DNA from: Desulfofundulus kuznetsovii DSM 6115
Lineage (GTDB): Bacteria > Bacillota > Desulfotomaculia > Desulfotomaculales > Desulfovirgulaceae
Length of the DNA stretch: 64,000 nucleotides
Assembly: GCF_000214705.1 (NCBI RefSeq)
Contig: NC_015573.1
Coordinates: 3,169,001 to 3,233,000 of the forward strand
Direction: 5' to 3'
Shown here: in pieces, positions 34,049 to 43,905 of the stretch
Layout: every line of letters begins with the position of its first letter
Position numbering within the stretch: position 1 is the first letter of the stretch
Notes under the pieces: generated by a model
Seen by the model: only the letters and a program-made list of their open reading frames with translations
What the model was told of the DNA's origin: nothing
The model's database searches: none
Position numbers and translations under genes: made by a program

Positions 34049-34810
34049 CTAAATCCCAAACACTTCTTCAGCATTGTACCTTGCAATCCGCGCAATGATT
34101 TCCGGAGAAGCCCCGTTCAGCTCCAGGTACCGCACGGCCTTTGGAACGCTCAGGGGATCGTTGGGCTTGAGGTTACTGTAATCGCTGTTCAGCACTCCCC
34201 GCTGGAAACGTTCCAGGTGGTTCAGCAATAGATGGGGAGTAAGCCCTTCTTGGCGAATAGTGAGCCCGGGAATGGCCCCAAAGTCCTCGATTAAGTCAAT
34301 AATGTCCAAATTAGCGTGGTCGATGATCACTTTTCCGGGTTCCATCCCGACAGCGGCGGCAATTTCAATCGTCTTATTGGTTATTTCCACCCTATCCTGT
34401 GGCGGGGTATGAATGATTACCGGTACCCTGTATTCCTTGGCTACCTTCAATTGCTCCCTGAGGACGTCCTGCTCCCGCTGACCCCCCTCATGCAGGCCGA
34501 TTTCTCCTAAACCAACAACATCACTCATCTTCAGGTAATCTGGAAGGGCGTCGATCACCCTGGGCCAATCTTCCGGGGTTCCCATAGGGTGAATGCCGAC
34601 AGCAACGAAAAGCCTGATGCCATTTTGGGCAGCATTCTTCATCGAAAGGGTTAACATTTGGTGGAAATGATCAAAGAGTGTTTCCGCATGTTTGGCCCCG
34701 AAAAATATAGAACAGCCGATAATCTTCTTCACCCCGGCCAGGGCCATGTTTTCCAGCCCTTCGTACGGAAGCAACGAAACATGTGTATGAGAATCTACAA
34801 TTCCTTCCAT
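34049..34810 (-). CDS. TatD-like metal-dependent hydrolase
   Basis: A 253-residue TIM-barrel protein from the ATG at 34810 (GGGGGTG upstream). Metal ligands of the family can be seen: VDSHTHVSL at the start, a Glu in VGLGEIGLHEG, a His in VIIHTPPQ, and a His in IIDHANLD. The last Asp is in LNSDYSNLKP. It resembles the uncharacterised TatD-related branch more than DNA-repair TatD itself. A DsrE-like gene lies immediately upstream. Confidence 0.75.
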   Translation of the reverse strand: MEGIVDSHTHVSLLPYEGLENMALAGVKKIIGCSIFFGAKHAETLFDHFHQMLTLSMKNAAQNGIRLFVAVGIHPMGTPEDWPRVIDALPDYLKMSDVVGLGEIGLHEGGQREQDVLREQLKVAKEYRVPVIIHTPPQDRVEITNKTIEIAAAVGMEPGKVIIDHANLDIIDLIEDFGAIPGLTIRQEGLTPHLLLNHLERFQRGVLNSDYSNLKPNDPLSVPKAVRYLELNGASPEIIARIARYNAEEVFGI

Positions 34811-34870
34811 AACGATTTCACCCCCTATTGTGCTGGACCGGGTCCCTTCTTTTTGTTGCCGTGTATTGAA

Positions 34871-34891
34871 GGGGAAGTTACTCACTTCCCC
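34871..34891 (-). other. Hairpin between the DsrE-like and TatD-like genes
   Basis: GGGGAAGT pairs with ACTTCCCC around a 5-base loop. It lies just after the DsrE-like stop and before the TatD-like start. No U-run follows, so it is more likely an RNA stabiliser or processing site than a terminator. Confidence 0.45.
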
Positions 34892-34908
34892 TTCACGCAG
34901 ACACATGG

Positions 34909-35295
34909 TCATGGCTTGATGTAAGCATACCCTTCAGTTTGCTTTCTGGCAATTTCTGTTATGCCAGCTGACACAACTGTCACAAAGTTAGGGAGGTTCC
35001 CTTCGTCGATAGACTGAGCTTTGAGGGCGTTTCGACACGCTACAAAGCTTACTCCTATCTCCGACAAGTTCTTCATCTGGTCAACCAGCGATCCGCTAGC
35101 TGTTCCGCAGCACTCACCGCCAACCCCGGTCAGCAGGCACCTGGTCCTGAAAACAGAAACCGCCTCACCGTTGACCACTACTTCGATGTCAGCACCTCCT
35201 TGCCCAACATCATTCAAAAAGTTGGTGATGTTGACGAGTGCTCTTTGCCATTTATCAGATTCATTAACATGGAAAAGGACTTTAATCTTTTTCAC
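34909..35295 (-). CDS. DsrE/DsrF-family sulfur-relay-like protein
   Basis: About 128 residues from a GTG at 35295 with GGGGTG upstream. An ATG at 35310 is also in frame. The fold starts with IKVLFHVNESDKWQRALVNI and has VVVNGEAV, GVSFVACRNAL and VTVVSAGITEIARKQTEGYA, all typical of the DsrE-like domain. The Cys in ACRNAL may hold sulfur. In this lineage many such genes lie near sulfur or redox genes, but no partner other than the TatD-like hydrolase is present. Confidence 0.75.
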   Translation of the reverse strand: MKKIKVLFHVNESDKWQRALVNITNFLNDVGQGGADIEVVVNGEAVSVFRTRCLLTGVGGECCGTASGSLVDQMKNLSEIGVSFVACRNALKAQSIDEGNLPNFVTVVSAGITEIARKQTEGYAYIKP

Positions 35296-35339
35296 CTCAA
35301 CACCCCCCATCTTTCTGCTGAACTCAAAGCAGGTACTTT

Positions 35340-35610
35340 ACCTCATGGTTGTTGTACCCTGCTATCATCTTTTAGTCGTTTTAGTAAGTTGCTTTTTTAA
35401 CGCTACAATTCGTGCCGCTGGTTTAAGCGCTCAGCCACACCTACCGTACTAATCCATGACTGTAATGTAACATAGAAAAGGTAGCTTGTCCAATCATTTT
35501 ATCTTATGTGTTATATATATGATGACCGATAAAAGGCTCTGGAGGAAGCGGAAAAGGCGGCGCCGGCGGGCCGGGCCATTCTCCACCTGTGGTATAAGCT
35601 CTCAAGAAGC
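35340..35610. other. Intergenic region between the DsrE-like gene and lysS
   Basis: About 270 bases with no gene I can support. It should hold the promoter of the minus-strand DsrE-like gene. A purine-rich stretch near 35540-35600 appears as a weak reading frame but has no family features. Confidence 0.5.
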
Positions 35611-35641
35611 AAAAGAAAAGAGCGCTGGTGAAGAGCGCTCT
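35611..35641 (-). terminator. Rho-independent terminator after lysS
   Basis: AGAGCGCT/AGCGCTCT, 8 bp with a 7-base loop. On the minus strand it is followed by TTTTCTTTT. It begins about 10 bases after the lysS stop. Confidence 0.85.
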
Positions 35642-35650
35642 CCCGTCCAC

Positions 35651-37641
<1,991 letters not shown>

Positions 37642-37702
37642 GTTCCATCGTCTCCTTTGCATTTCTCTGCCCAGCAGAACCTACTCCCCCAACGACACTG
37701 AA

Positions 37703-37734
37703 AGCACTGCAATGACAAAAACCATTGCAGTGCT
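37703..37734 (-). terminator. Hairpin between greA and the acyl-ACP-reductase-like gene
   Basis: A perfect 12-bp stem, AGCACTGCAATG/CATTGCAGTGCT with an 8-base loop. On the minus strand it ends with CTTTCAG, only a short T-run. It may be a terminator for the upstream gene or a protective stem. Confidence 0.5.
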
Positions 37735-37784
37735 CGCGGTACCATTAACCTTTCAACCCATTATAAGGAGGGTTTTTTCCTTTG

Positions 37785-38894
37785 TCAAGGGGCTACCCCC
37801 ACCAGCTGCTGCTCCCCCAGCGCGTTAAGGCGGCTCTCGGCCCGGGCACGGATGCGCTCGATTTCCCGGGGATCAATGGCCCGCTCAAAGCTGCGCAAAC
37901 CGGCCAGCTTGAAGCCATGTTTCCTGGCCAGGGCACTGATTTCCTCCACCTGTTCAATGGTTATGTCGCGCCCCAGGGAAAAATTCTCATACCTTTTTTC
38001 CAGGGCTAAAATCATGGTTTCGGACATGCAGGCGTAGGCCGTGCCGGGCGGAAAACCAAAGTTGAAGTTAAAATTAACTTCTCCGGGCACCTCCACCACG
38101 CCGCCTTCGATCACCAGCACGTCATCCCTCTGTTCGGCCACCTGGCGGCTCACATTGCGGGGACGGGAAACGTCACACACCACGGCCCCCGGCAAAAGGT
38201 CTTCGGGCCCGATCAGGGTGTCCACCGCGCTGGTGACGGCAATTACCACCTGGGCCGTCCGCAGGGCCTTCTTCACGTCAGAGGTGATGGTCACTGCCAG
38301 ACCCGTTTCGTAAAGTATTTTCGCCGCCACCTGCTCCAGCCTGGATTTATCCCGGGCCACCAGGGTCATTCTGGTAGCCTCCCGGGCCAGCATGAGGGCA
38401 CAAACCCTGCCGATGGAACCGGTGGCTCCCAGCACCACAATATGTGCCCGGCGCAAATCGTGCCCCATCAGGCGGGCCGCTTCCTTTGTCCCCTCAATGG
38501 CCGTGGCCACAGTATAGCTATTACCCGTGGTCACAGCTATATTCAGGTTTTTGGCCACGGTAATCCCCGCATCCCCCACCACGGAGGTAAAGGCTCCCAG
38601 GCCGACAATGCCGGCTCCCAGTTTCTCGGCCACCCGGCCTGCCTGGATAATCCGTTCCAGAACAAATTCCTCCGGCAATTCAAGCATCTGCCGGGCAGTG
38701 AGGGGGCAGGCCACAAACCAGCCTTCCGCTTCCCCGTAAGGGGTTTTCACACCGGTAATATGGGACACCCTCATGGGAGGCACCAGCCGGAAGGCGCTTT
38801 CCACCCAGCGCTCGGGAAGGTAGCGGGTGAAGGGAAACTTCCTGGCCACATCCCGGACATCAAGGGGGTGGATGATAAAAGCAAATTTTTCCAC
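37785..38894 (-). CDS. Acyl-ACP-reductase-like (AAR-type) dehydrogenase
   Basis: About 369 residues from a GTG at 38894 preceded by AGAGGTG. The middle has GLGAFTSVVGDAGI and TTGNSYTVATAIEGTKEAA, followed by a Rossmann motif (VVLGATGSIGRVCALMLARE). This order closely resembles cyanobacterial acyl-ACP reductases, which turn fatty acyl-ACP into fatty aldehyde. A further segment, NFNFNFGFPPGTAYACMSETM, holds a Cys near the position conserved in that family. An older label for this fold is shikimate dehydrogenase-like. The neighbouring regulator gene is upstream in the same direction. Substrate is inferred from similarity of motifs only. Confidence 0.65.
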   Translation of the reverse strand: MEKFAFIIHPLDVRDVARKFPFTRYLPERWVESAFRLVPPMRVSHITGVKTPYGEAEGWFVACPLTARQMLELPEEFVLERIIQAGRVAEKLGAGIVGLGAFTSVVGDAGITVAKNLNIAVTTGNSYTVATAIEGTKEAARLMGHDLRRAHIVVLGATGSIGRVCALMLAREATRMTLVARDKSRLEQVAAKILYETGLAVTITSDVKKALRTAQVVIAVTSAVDTLIGPEDLLPGAVVCDVSRPRNVSRQVAEQRDDVLVIEGGVVEVPGEVNFNFNFGFPPGTAYACMSETMILALEKRYENFSLGRDITIEQVEEISALARKHGFKLAGLRSFERAIDPREIERIRARAESRLNALGEQQLVGVAP

Positions 38895-38925
38895 AGGACT
38901 CACCTCTAACCGTTTTACGGCAGAC

Positions 38926-39450
38926 TCAAAGCTTAACTGCCCGGATTAGTTCCACAATTTCGTCGGGGTTGACATATTTGTCTTCCTGTATGGGCGATTC
39001 ACCAATTTCGTACCCCAGAACGGGCTTATCCAGCACCGCTTCAATAATTTTAATTCTTTTGCTGGACCCTATGACCACTACCTGGTCATAGGCGTGGGCC
39101 CCGGCTATTAATTCCATCAGGGTATTAACCAGCTCAAGACCGCTTTTGCTCCGCACAAAATCCCACCGTTCGGCTTCGGTCATGAGGAGTACGAAATCCA
39201 CCCCTTCTTTTACCAGGGCGGACTGGAGCTCTTCTTTGTTCTGGATGGGAAAACCAACCACGGCAATCCGCTTGCCCTTGCGGACCTCGCCCAGGCTCTC
39301 CAGGCGGCTCACCAGCGTCCGGTCCACGCCCAGGCGGCCGGCCACTTCCGCCTGGGATAAGCCTTTAGCCCGCAGTTCAAGCATCCTGGAAACGTACTGG
39401 TCGATGCGGCGCCGGCTGATGATCTTTTCGCCAATACGGATGAGATCCAC
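38926..39450 (-). CDS. HTH-type regulator linked to the AAR-like gene
   Basis: A 174-residue protein. The N-terminal helix-turn-helix (LELRAKGLSQAEVAGRLGVD, then RTLVSRLESLGEV) is joined to a domain that reads IAVVGFPIQNKEELQSALVK and ends GESPIQEDKYVNPDEIVELI. That C-terminal part is not one I recognise as an effector domain. It is encoded 32 bases upstream of the AAR-like gene, with its own promoter containing two palindromes. Autoregulation and control of that dehydrogenase are likely. Confidence 0.75.
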   Translation of the reverse strand: MDLIRIGEKIISRRRIDQYVSRMLELRAKGLSQAEVAGRLGVDRTLVSRLESLGEVRKGKRIAVVGFPIQNKEELQSALVKEGVDFVLLMTEAERWDFVRSKSGLELVNTLMELIAGAHAYDQVVVIGSSKRIKIIEAVLDKPVLGYEIGESPIQEDKYVNPDEIVELIRAVKL

Positions 39451-39493
39451 GGAAAATCACACCATCCATTATATCCCGGAAGGGGATAAAAAA

Positions 39494-39544
39494 TGTGCAC
39501 ACTTTTGTGTACACTATTGTAGCAGGGCTTACCAGAAAAGGCAA
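39494..39544 (-). promoter_or_regulatory. Promoter with paired palindromes upstream of the HTH regulator
   Basis: On the minus strand a -35 TTGCCT (39539-39544), a 17-base spacer and a -10 TACAAT (39516-39521) form a good sigma-A promoter. Directly downstream, GTGTACAC (39507-39514) and TGTGCACA (39494-39501) are 8-bp palindromes at 13-base spacing, well placed to be the regulator's operator. Confidence 0.65.
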
Positions 39545-39589
39545 GGCATAAAACATTTATACACAAAAAACGGCCGGTGTGAGCGGGGA

Positions 39590-39684
39590 CCCAGCACTCA
39601 CTGGGATACTAGCTCTTCCCAAAACCTGATGTGTCAATTAAACCTGAAACACCGGAAGCAGAGTCATATTTTGGTGAGTGCTGG
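39590..39684. repeat. 12-bp inverted repeat between dusB and the HTH regulator
   Basis: CCCAGCACTCAC at 39590-39601 is exactly complementary to GTGAGTGCTGGG at 39673-39684, with about 70 bases between. The intervening DNA carries no gene. It might be the two ends of a small mobile element or an RNA stem near the dusB 3' end. Confidence 0.4.
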
Positions 39685-39712
39685 GCCGCATCCAACCGGG
39701 TTCACTGAATAT

Positions 39713-40693
39713 TTACAAGTATCCTCCATCAAGGATTCCCGTTAAAATATCCCTCATCTCCTGTACCGAACCGGCCCTGTTTATTTTCTCCCTAAGGCGT
39801 GCGGCGCCCCGCAGGCCCTTCAGGTACCAGGCCGCGTGCTTGCGCATTTCCAGCACCCCGATGTGCTCCCCCTTTAGCGCTACCAGGAGATCGAGGTGCC
39901 GCAGGGCGGTGCGGATTTTTTCTTCCCAGGTGGGTTCGGGCAGGAGCTCACCGGTGGCCAGGTAATGAATTGTCCGGGAAAAAATCCAGGGGTTGCCCAT
40001 GGAGGCCCGCCCGATCATCACGCCGTCACAGCCCGTCTCCTCCAGCATCCGCCTGGCATCCAGGGGCGTGCGCACATCCCCGTTGCCAATCACCGGGATG
40101 CCCACCGCCTCCTTTACCCGGCGGATGATGTCCCAGTCGGCCTGCCCGCTGTAGAACTGTACCCGGGTACGCCCGTGAACGGTCACCGCCGCAGCCCCGG
40201 CCGCTTCCACCAGGCGGGCCAGCTCAACGGCGTTAACGTGATCATCATCCCAACCCTTGCGCATTTTAACCGTGACCGGCACATTCACCCGGGCCGCCAC
40301 CCGGGACACAATCTCGGCGGCCAGTTCCGGATTCTTCATCAGGGCCGCCCCTTCGCCGTTTTTAACGATTTTCGGCGTGGGGCAGCCCATGTTGATGTCT
40401 ATGATATCGGCGCCCTCGCCGGCCACAATTTCCGCCGCCCGGGCCATGTAGTCGGGGTTGGAACCGAAGATCTGCACAGCCAGGGGGCCTTTCTCGCCCC
40501 CGTGCTCGAGAATGACCCGGGTGCGGGGATTGCCGTAGATTAAAGCCTGGTCGCTGATCATCTCCGTGAAGACCAGGCCGCAGCCGGCCTCCCGGGCCAG
40601 GATGCGGTAGGCCCGGTCGGTGACCCCGGCCATGGGGGCGGCAGCTACCGGATTAGCCAGTTCAACGTCACCGATTAATAACTTCACCGTCAT
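39713..40693 (-). CDS. dusB: tRNA-dihydrouridine synthase DusB
   Basis: A 326-residue FMN enzyme. [20 protein letters not shown] opens the TIM barrel. The catalytic Cys lies in [20 protein letters not shown], and the phosphate-binding end contains [15 protein letters not shown] and [12 protein letters not shown]. It reduces uridines in tRNA. The ATG overlaps coaX by 4 bases, so the two are co-transcribed. Confidence 0.94.
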   Translation of the reverse strand: MTVKLLIGDVELANPVAAAPMAGVTDRAYRILAREAGCGLVFTEMISDQALIYGNPRTRVILEHGGEKGPLAVQIFGSNPDYMARAAEIVAGEGADIIDINMGCPTPKIVKNGEGAALMKNPELAAEIVSRVAARVNVPVTVKMRKGWDDDHVNAVELARLVEAAGAAAVTVHGRTRVQFYSGQADWDIIRRVKEAVGIPVIGNGDVRTPLDARRMLEETGCDGVMIGRASMGNPWIFSRTIHYLATGELLPEPTWEEKIRTALRHLDLLVALKGEHIGVLEMRKHAAWYLKGLRGAARLREKINRAGSVQEMRDILTGILDGGYL

Positions 40694-41466
40694 CTCACCG
40701 CCGGCAAATTGCGTTCGTAAATCAGGCGCAGGCCCTTCAGGGTCAACAGGGGATCCACCCGGTCGATGGTACGGGACTCCCGGGCAATGAGCTCGGCCAG
40801 GCCGCCGGTGGCCAGCACGGTGGGGTTTCCTCCCAGCTCGGCCTTCATCCGGCGCACAATTTCATCCACCTGGCCCACAAAGCCAAAGATGATCCCCGCC
40901 TGCATGCTGCTGACGGTGTTTTTACCAATCACCGTAGCCGGTCTAACCAGCTCCACCCGGGGCAGCTTGGCGGCCCGGGCGAAGAGGGCCTCGGTGGAAA
41001 TGCCGATGCCCGGGGCGATGGCACCGCCCAGGTATTCTCCCCTGGCCGATATGGCATCAAAGGTGGTGGCCGTACCAAAATCTACAATGATCAACGGGCC
41101 GCCGTAAAGCTCGTACCCCGCCACCGCATTGACAATGCGGTCGGCACCCACCTCCCGGGGGTTGTCATATTTAATAGCCAGGCCCGTCTTGATCCCGGGC
41201 CCCACCACCAGGGGTTTGACGCCAAAATATTTCTCGCTCATCTGTTCCAGGGCCAGCATTAAGGGCGGTACCACTGAAGAGATCACCAGGGCCTTGATGT
41301 CCCGGCGGGAAATTCCCGCATAATCGAAGAGATCCCGGAGTAACATACCGTATTCATCGGCGGTACGGTGGGGGTTGGTGGACAGCCGCCAGTGCTCCAG
41401 CAATTCCTGGCCTTTATATACCCCCAGAACAATATTTGTATTCCCCACGTCAAATACCAGGATCAT
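40690..41466 (-). CDS. coaX: Type III pantothenate kinase
   Basis: A 258-residue ASKHA-fold kinase from the ATG at 41466 (GGAG upstream). The phosphate-binding Asp is in [15 protein letters not shown] second acidic site is in [14 protein letters not shown], and [13 protein letters not shown] follows. It makes 4'-phosphopantothenate in coenzyme A synthesis and is not feedback-inhibited. It overlaps dusB. Confidence 0.95.
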   Translation of the reverse strand: MILVFDVGNTNIVLGVYKGQELLEHWRLSTNPHRTADEYGMLLRDLFDYAGISRRDIKALVISSVVPPLMLALEQMSEKYFGVKPLVVGPGIKTGLAIKYDNPREVGADRIVNAVAGYELYGGPLIIVDFGTATTFDAISARGEYLGGAIAPGIGISTEALFARAAKLPRVELVRPATVIGKNTVSSMQAGIIFGFVGQVDEIVRRMKAELGGNPTVLATGGLAELIARESRTIDRVDPLLTLKGLRLIYERNLPAVR

Positions 41467-41622
41467 CGTATCCACTCCTTTTCAGAGTAATTCTATCAAA
41501 GGGGTACAGGCGGTGCAACAAAATGTACATTGTATAAGAGGTCCTGGAACCGATCCGGCCTTCACTGGCACTGGAGCAAAAATTATGATATTATCAGATC
41601 AAGATTTCCGGAGGTAGAGGCA

Positions 41623-41961
41623 ATGAATGAACGCATTCCCCGCATGAAGGCGGATATATTAAAAGCCCTGGCCCACCCCACCCGGGTGAGCATTCTGGAA
41701 TGCCTGCGGCAGGGGGAACGGTGCGTTTGTGAAATCATCGAAGAGCTGGATATGGAGCAGTCCAACGTATCCCAGCACCTGGCGGTTTTGAAAAAGCTGG
41801 ACATTGTCGACTCCCGCAAAGAAGGGCTGCGGGTGAATTACCGGGTAAAATACCCCGAAGTATTTCAAATTCTTGACCTCCTGGACGGCGTGCTGGTGTC
41901 ACAGGTGGAGGATACCATGTCGACGCTGAAGAGCCTGCGCAAAAAAGAGCTGAAGAAATAG
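41623..41961 (+). CDS. ArsR-family winged-helix regulator
   Basis: A 112-residue repressor from the ATG at 41623 (GGAGG upstream). It has LKALAHPTRVSILECLRQGE, CVCEIIEELDMEQSNVSQHL and VDSRKEGLRVNYRV. The CVC triplet at the start of the recognition region is where ArsR members bind metal or arsenite. No arsenic or metal transporter is adjacent, and the promoter region shared with coaX gives no clear operator. The ligand is unknown. Confidence 0.88.
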   Translation: MNERIPRMKADILKALAHPTRVSILECLRQGERCVCEIIEELDMEQSNVSQHLAVLKKLDIVDSRKEGLRVNYRVKYPEVFQILDLLDGVLVSQVEDTMSTLKSLRKKELKK

Positions 41962-41986
41962 CCGTCAACCAGTGTTGTTGACAAAG

Positions 41987-42015
41987 TTGACAAAAGTCGT
42001 TAATAGCCTTAAAAT
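41987..42015 (+). promoter_or_regulatory. birA promoter
   Basis: TTGACA, 17 bases, TAAAAT. It lies 36 bases upstream of the birA TTG start and downstream of the ArsR-type gene stop, so birA has its own promoter. Confidence 0.75.
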
Positions 42016-42051
42016 TTAAGGAAAACAACGGTTTTTGTCCCGAGGTGTCTT

Positions 42052-43029
42052 TTGTTGAAGGAACAGGTCCTGGAAATGCTGGTAAAAGGATACCCTGATT
42101 TTGTCTCCGGGGAGGCTATCTGCCAGAACCTGGGGGTTTCCCGCACGGCGGTATGGAAGCACATCCAGGCTTTGCGGGGGGCGGGTTATGACATTGAGGC
42201 CGTGCCCCACGCCGGCTACCGCCTGGTAAACATTCCGGACCGCCTTTATCCCGCGGAAATCACCCGGGGGTTGCAAACTGCCTTTCTGGGACGCAACGTT
42301 TATCATTACGACCAGGTGGAGTCCACCAACCGCACGGCCCGGGAACTGGCCGCCCGCGGGGTCCCCGACGGCACCCTGGTGGTGGCCGAGGAACAAACCG
42401 GAGGCCGGGGACGTATGGGCCGGGGATGGTTCTCCCCCCACGGCCGGGGAATCTGGTGTTCCGTGATTTTGCACCCCGCGGTAAACCCCATGGACGCCCC
42501 TCCCCTGACCATGCTGGCGGCCGTGGCCGTAGCCCGGGCACTGCGCCGGGCCGCGGGAGTTGAGGCGGGAATCAAGTGGCCCAACGACCTGCTGGTGGGG
42601 GAGAAAAAAATATGCGGCATTTTAACCGAACTCTCCGCCGAAATGGAGCGGATCAATTATTTAATCATCGGCATGGGCATCAACGTCAATATTGACCGCC
42701 ATGAGTTCCCCCCGGAGCTGCGGGAAATCGCCACCTCGGTGCAGATCGAAAGGGGGCGGCGGGTTTCCCGGGTGCATCTGCTGCAAAACCTGCTGGCCGA
42801 GCTGGAATACTGGTACAGGATCTGGGAAAAAGAGGGGTTTGCCCCGGTGCTGGCCTGCTGGAAGGAGCTAAACGTTACCCTGCACCGGCCGGTCAGGGTG
42901 TTCACCCAGAGGGAAACCTGGGAAGGGTGGGCCGAGGATGTGGATGCCGACGGCTCGCTGGTACTGCGCCTGCCCGGCGGCGAATACAAAAGGGTGGTCA
43001 GCGGGGAGGTGAGCCTGCGGGCCAGGTAG
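42052..43029 (+). CDS. birA: Bifunctional biotin ligase/repressor BirA
   Basis: A 325-residue BirA from a TTG at 42052. The N-terminal helix-turn-helix (VSGEAICQNLGVSRTAVWKH, about residues 18-37) makes it a repressor. The catalytic core has EEQTGGRGRMGRGWFSPHGR (the biotinyl-AMP loop) and GIKWPNDLLVGEKKICGIL. A C-terminal SH3-like domain ends it. It attaches biotin to carboxylases and can switch off biotin genes. The bioY gene follows, with a likely BirA operator in between. Confidence 0.94.
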   Translation: MLKEQVLEMLVKGYPDFVSGEAICQNLGVSRTAVWKHIQALRGAGYDIEAVPHAGYRLVNIPDRLYPAEITRGLQTAFLGRNVYHYDQVESTNRTARELAARGVPDGTLVVAEEQTGGRGRMGRGWFSPHGRGIWCSVILHPAVNPMDAPPLTMLAAVAVARALRRAAGVEAGIKWPNDLLVGEKKICGILTELSAEMERINYLIIGMGINVNIDRHEFPPELREIATSVQIERGRRVSRVHLLQNLLAELEYWYRIWEKEGFAPVLACWKELNVTLHRPVRVFTQRETWEGWAEDVDADGSLVLRLPGGEYKRVVSGEVSLRAR

Positions 43030-43093
43030 AACAAATGAGGCTGTTACCGTCGTCATGAAAGACGCTCCATTTGATGCTCCTTCAGGGGAAGTA

Positions 43094-43135
43094 TTGTGAC
43101 TTTTTGGTTAACCAGTAAATATCCTGAAGTTAACT
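43094..43135 (+). promoter_or_regulatory. Candidate BirA operator over a bioY promoter
   Basis: TTGTGA, 16 bases, TAAATA forms a possible promoter. GGTTAACC (43106-43113) and AGTTAACT (43128-43135) are two GTTAAC boxes 22 bases apart, similar to the two-armed BirA sites of Firmicutes. The left box overlaps the spacer. A second promoter-like TATAAT lies at 43216, near the bioY ribosome site. Confidence 0.5.
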
Positions 43136-43239
43136 ATTTCGCTCCGGATATCCTTGCCCCCGGTCTCGCTAAGTTTGCCCGGCACTCAACAGTTTTGTAA
43201 GTGATTGTACAAAATTATAATGTAAGGAGGCATCATTCC

Positions 43240-43824
43240 ATGAAACTATCACCCCGGGATATGGCTCTGGCCGCCCTCTTTGCCGCCCTGGCGGCCGTGG
43301 CGGCCATGTTGTCCCGCTTCTTCATCACACCCTATGTACCCTTTAGCCTGGTGCCCTTTGTGGTTATGCTGGCCGGCGGGCTTCTGGGTGCCCGGGTGGG
43401 GGCTTTGAGCATGCTGATCTACGTGCTGCTGGGCCTTGTCGGCCTGCCGGTCTTCGAGACGGCTCCCTTTGGCGGCCCGGCCTATGTGCTGAAGCCCACC
43501 TTCGGCTTCCTGCTGGGCTTTATCGGCGGCGCCTGGGTTACGGGAGCCCTGGCCCCCAAACAAAAGGACCCGGGCGTGGTACCCCTGTTTTTCGCCATGG
43601 TCGCCGGCCTGGCGGTAATCTACGTCATCGGACTGCCTTACCTCTACGTAATACTCAATTTTTACATGGGCAAAACCTTCTCCGCCCTGCAGGTAATTAA
43701 GATAGGATTTCTGCCCTTCATCGGCTTCGACCTGCTCAAGGCCGCACTGGCCGCCGTGCTGGCCCGGCTGGTTTACCGGCGGCTGCACGGCCTGGGCGGT
43801 GGAAGCACCGGCCGCGTGAGGTAA
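43240..43824 (+). CDS. bioY: Biotin transporter BioY
   Basis: A 194-residue membrane protein from the ATG at 43240 (AAGGAGG upstream). It has about six membrane segments and the family segments FVVMLAGGLLGARVGALSML, GLVGLPVFETAPFGGPAYVL and KPTFGFLLGFIGGAWVTG. It is the substrate-binding component of an energy-coupling (ECF) biotin transporter. The ATPase and EcfT parts are encoded elsewhere. Its placement after birA, with an apparent BirA operator, fits biotin-responsive control. Confidence 0.94.
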   Translation: MKLSPRDMALAALFAALAAVAAMLSRFFITPYVPFSLVPFVVMLAGGLLGARVGALSMLIYVLLGLVGLPVFETAPFGGPAYVLKPTFGFLLGFIGGAWVTGALAPKQKDPGVVPLFFAMVAGLAVIYVIGLPYLYVILNFYMGKTFSALQVIKIGFLPFIGFDLLKAALAAVLARLVYRRLHGLGGGSTGRVR

Positions 43825-43905
43825 AACGTCCCGCCGGGCCTCACAGCTTTCAGGCAAAAGCAGCAAAACAAGAAAAACAGAAGTTATGGCCGGCCCCTGG
43901 GATGG

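Noticed and set aside
39590-39684. Miniature IS (MITE) defined by the 12-bp inverted repeat
   Set aside because: No target duplication or second copy was noticed; kept only as a repeat.
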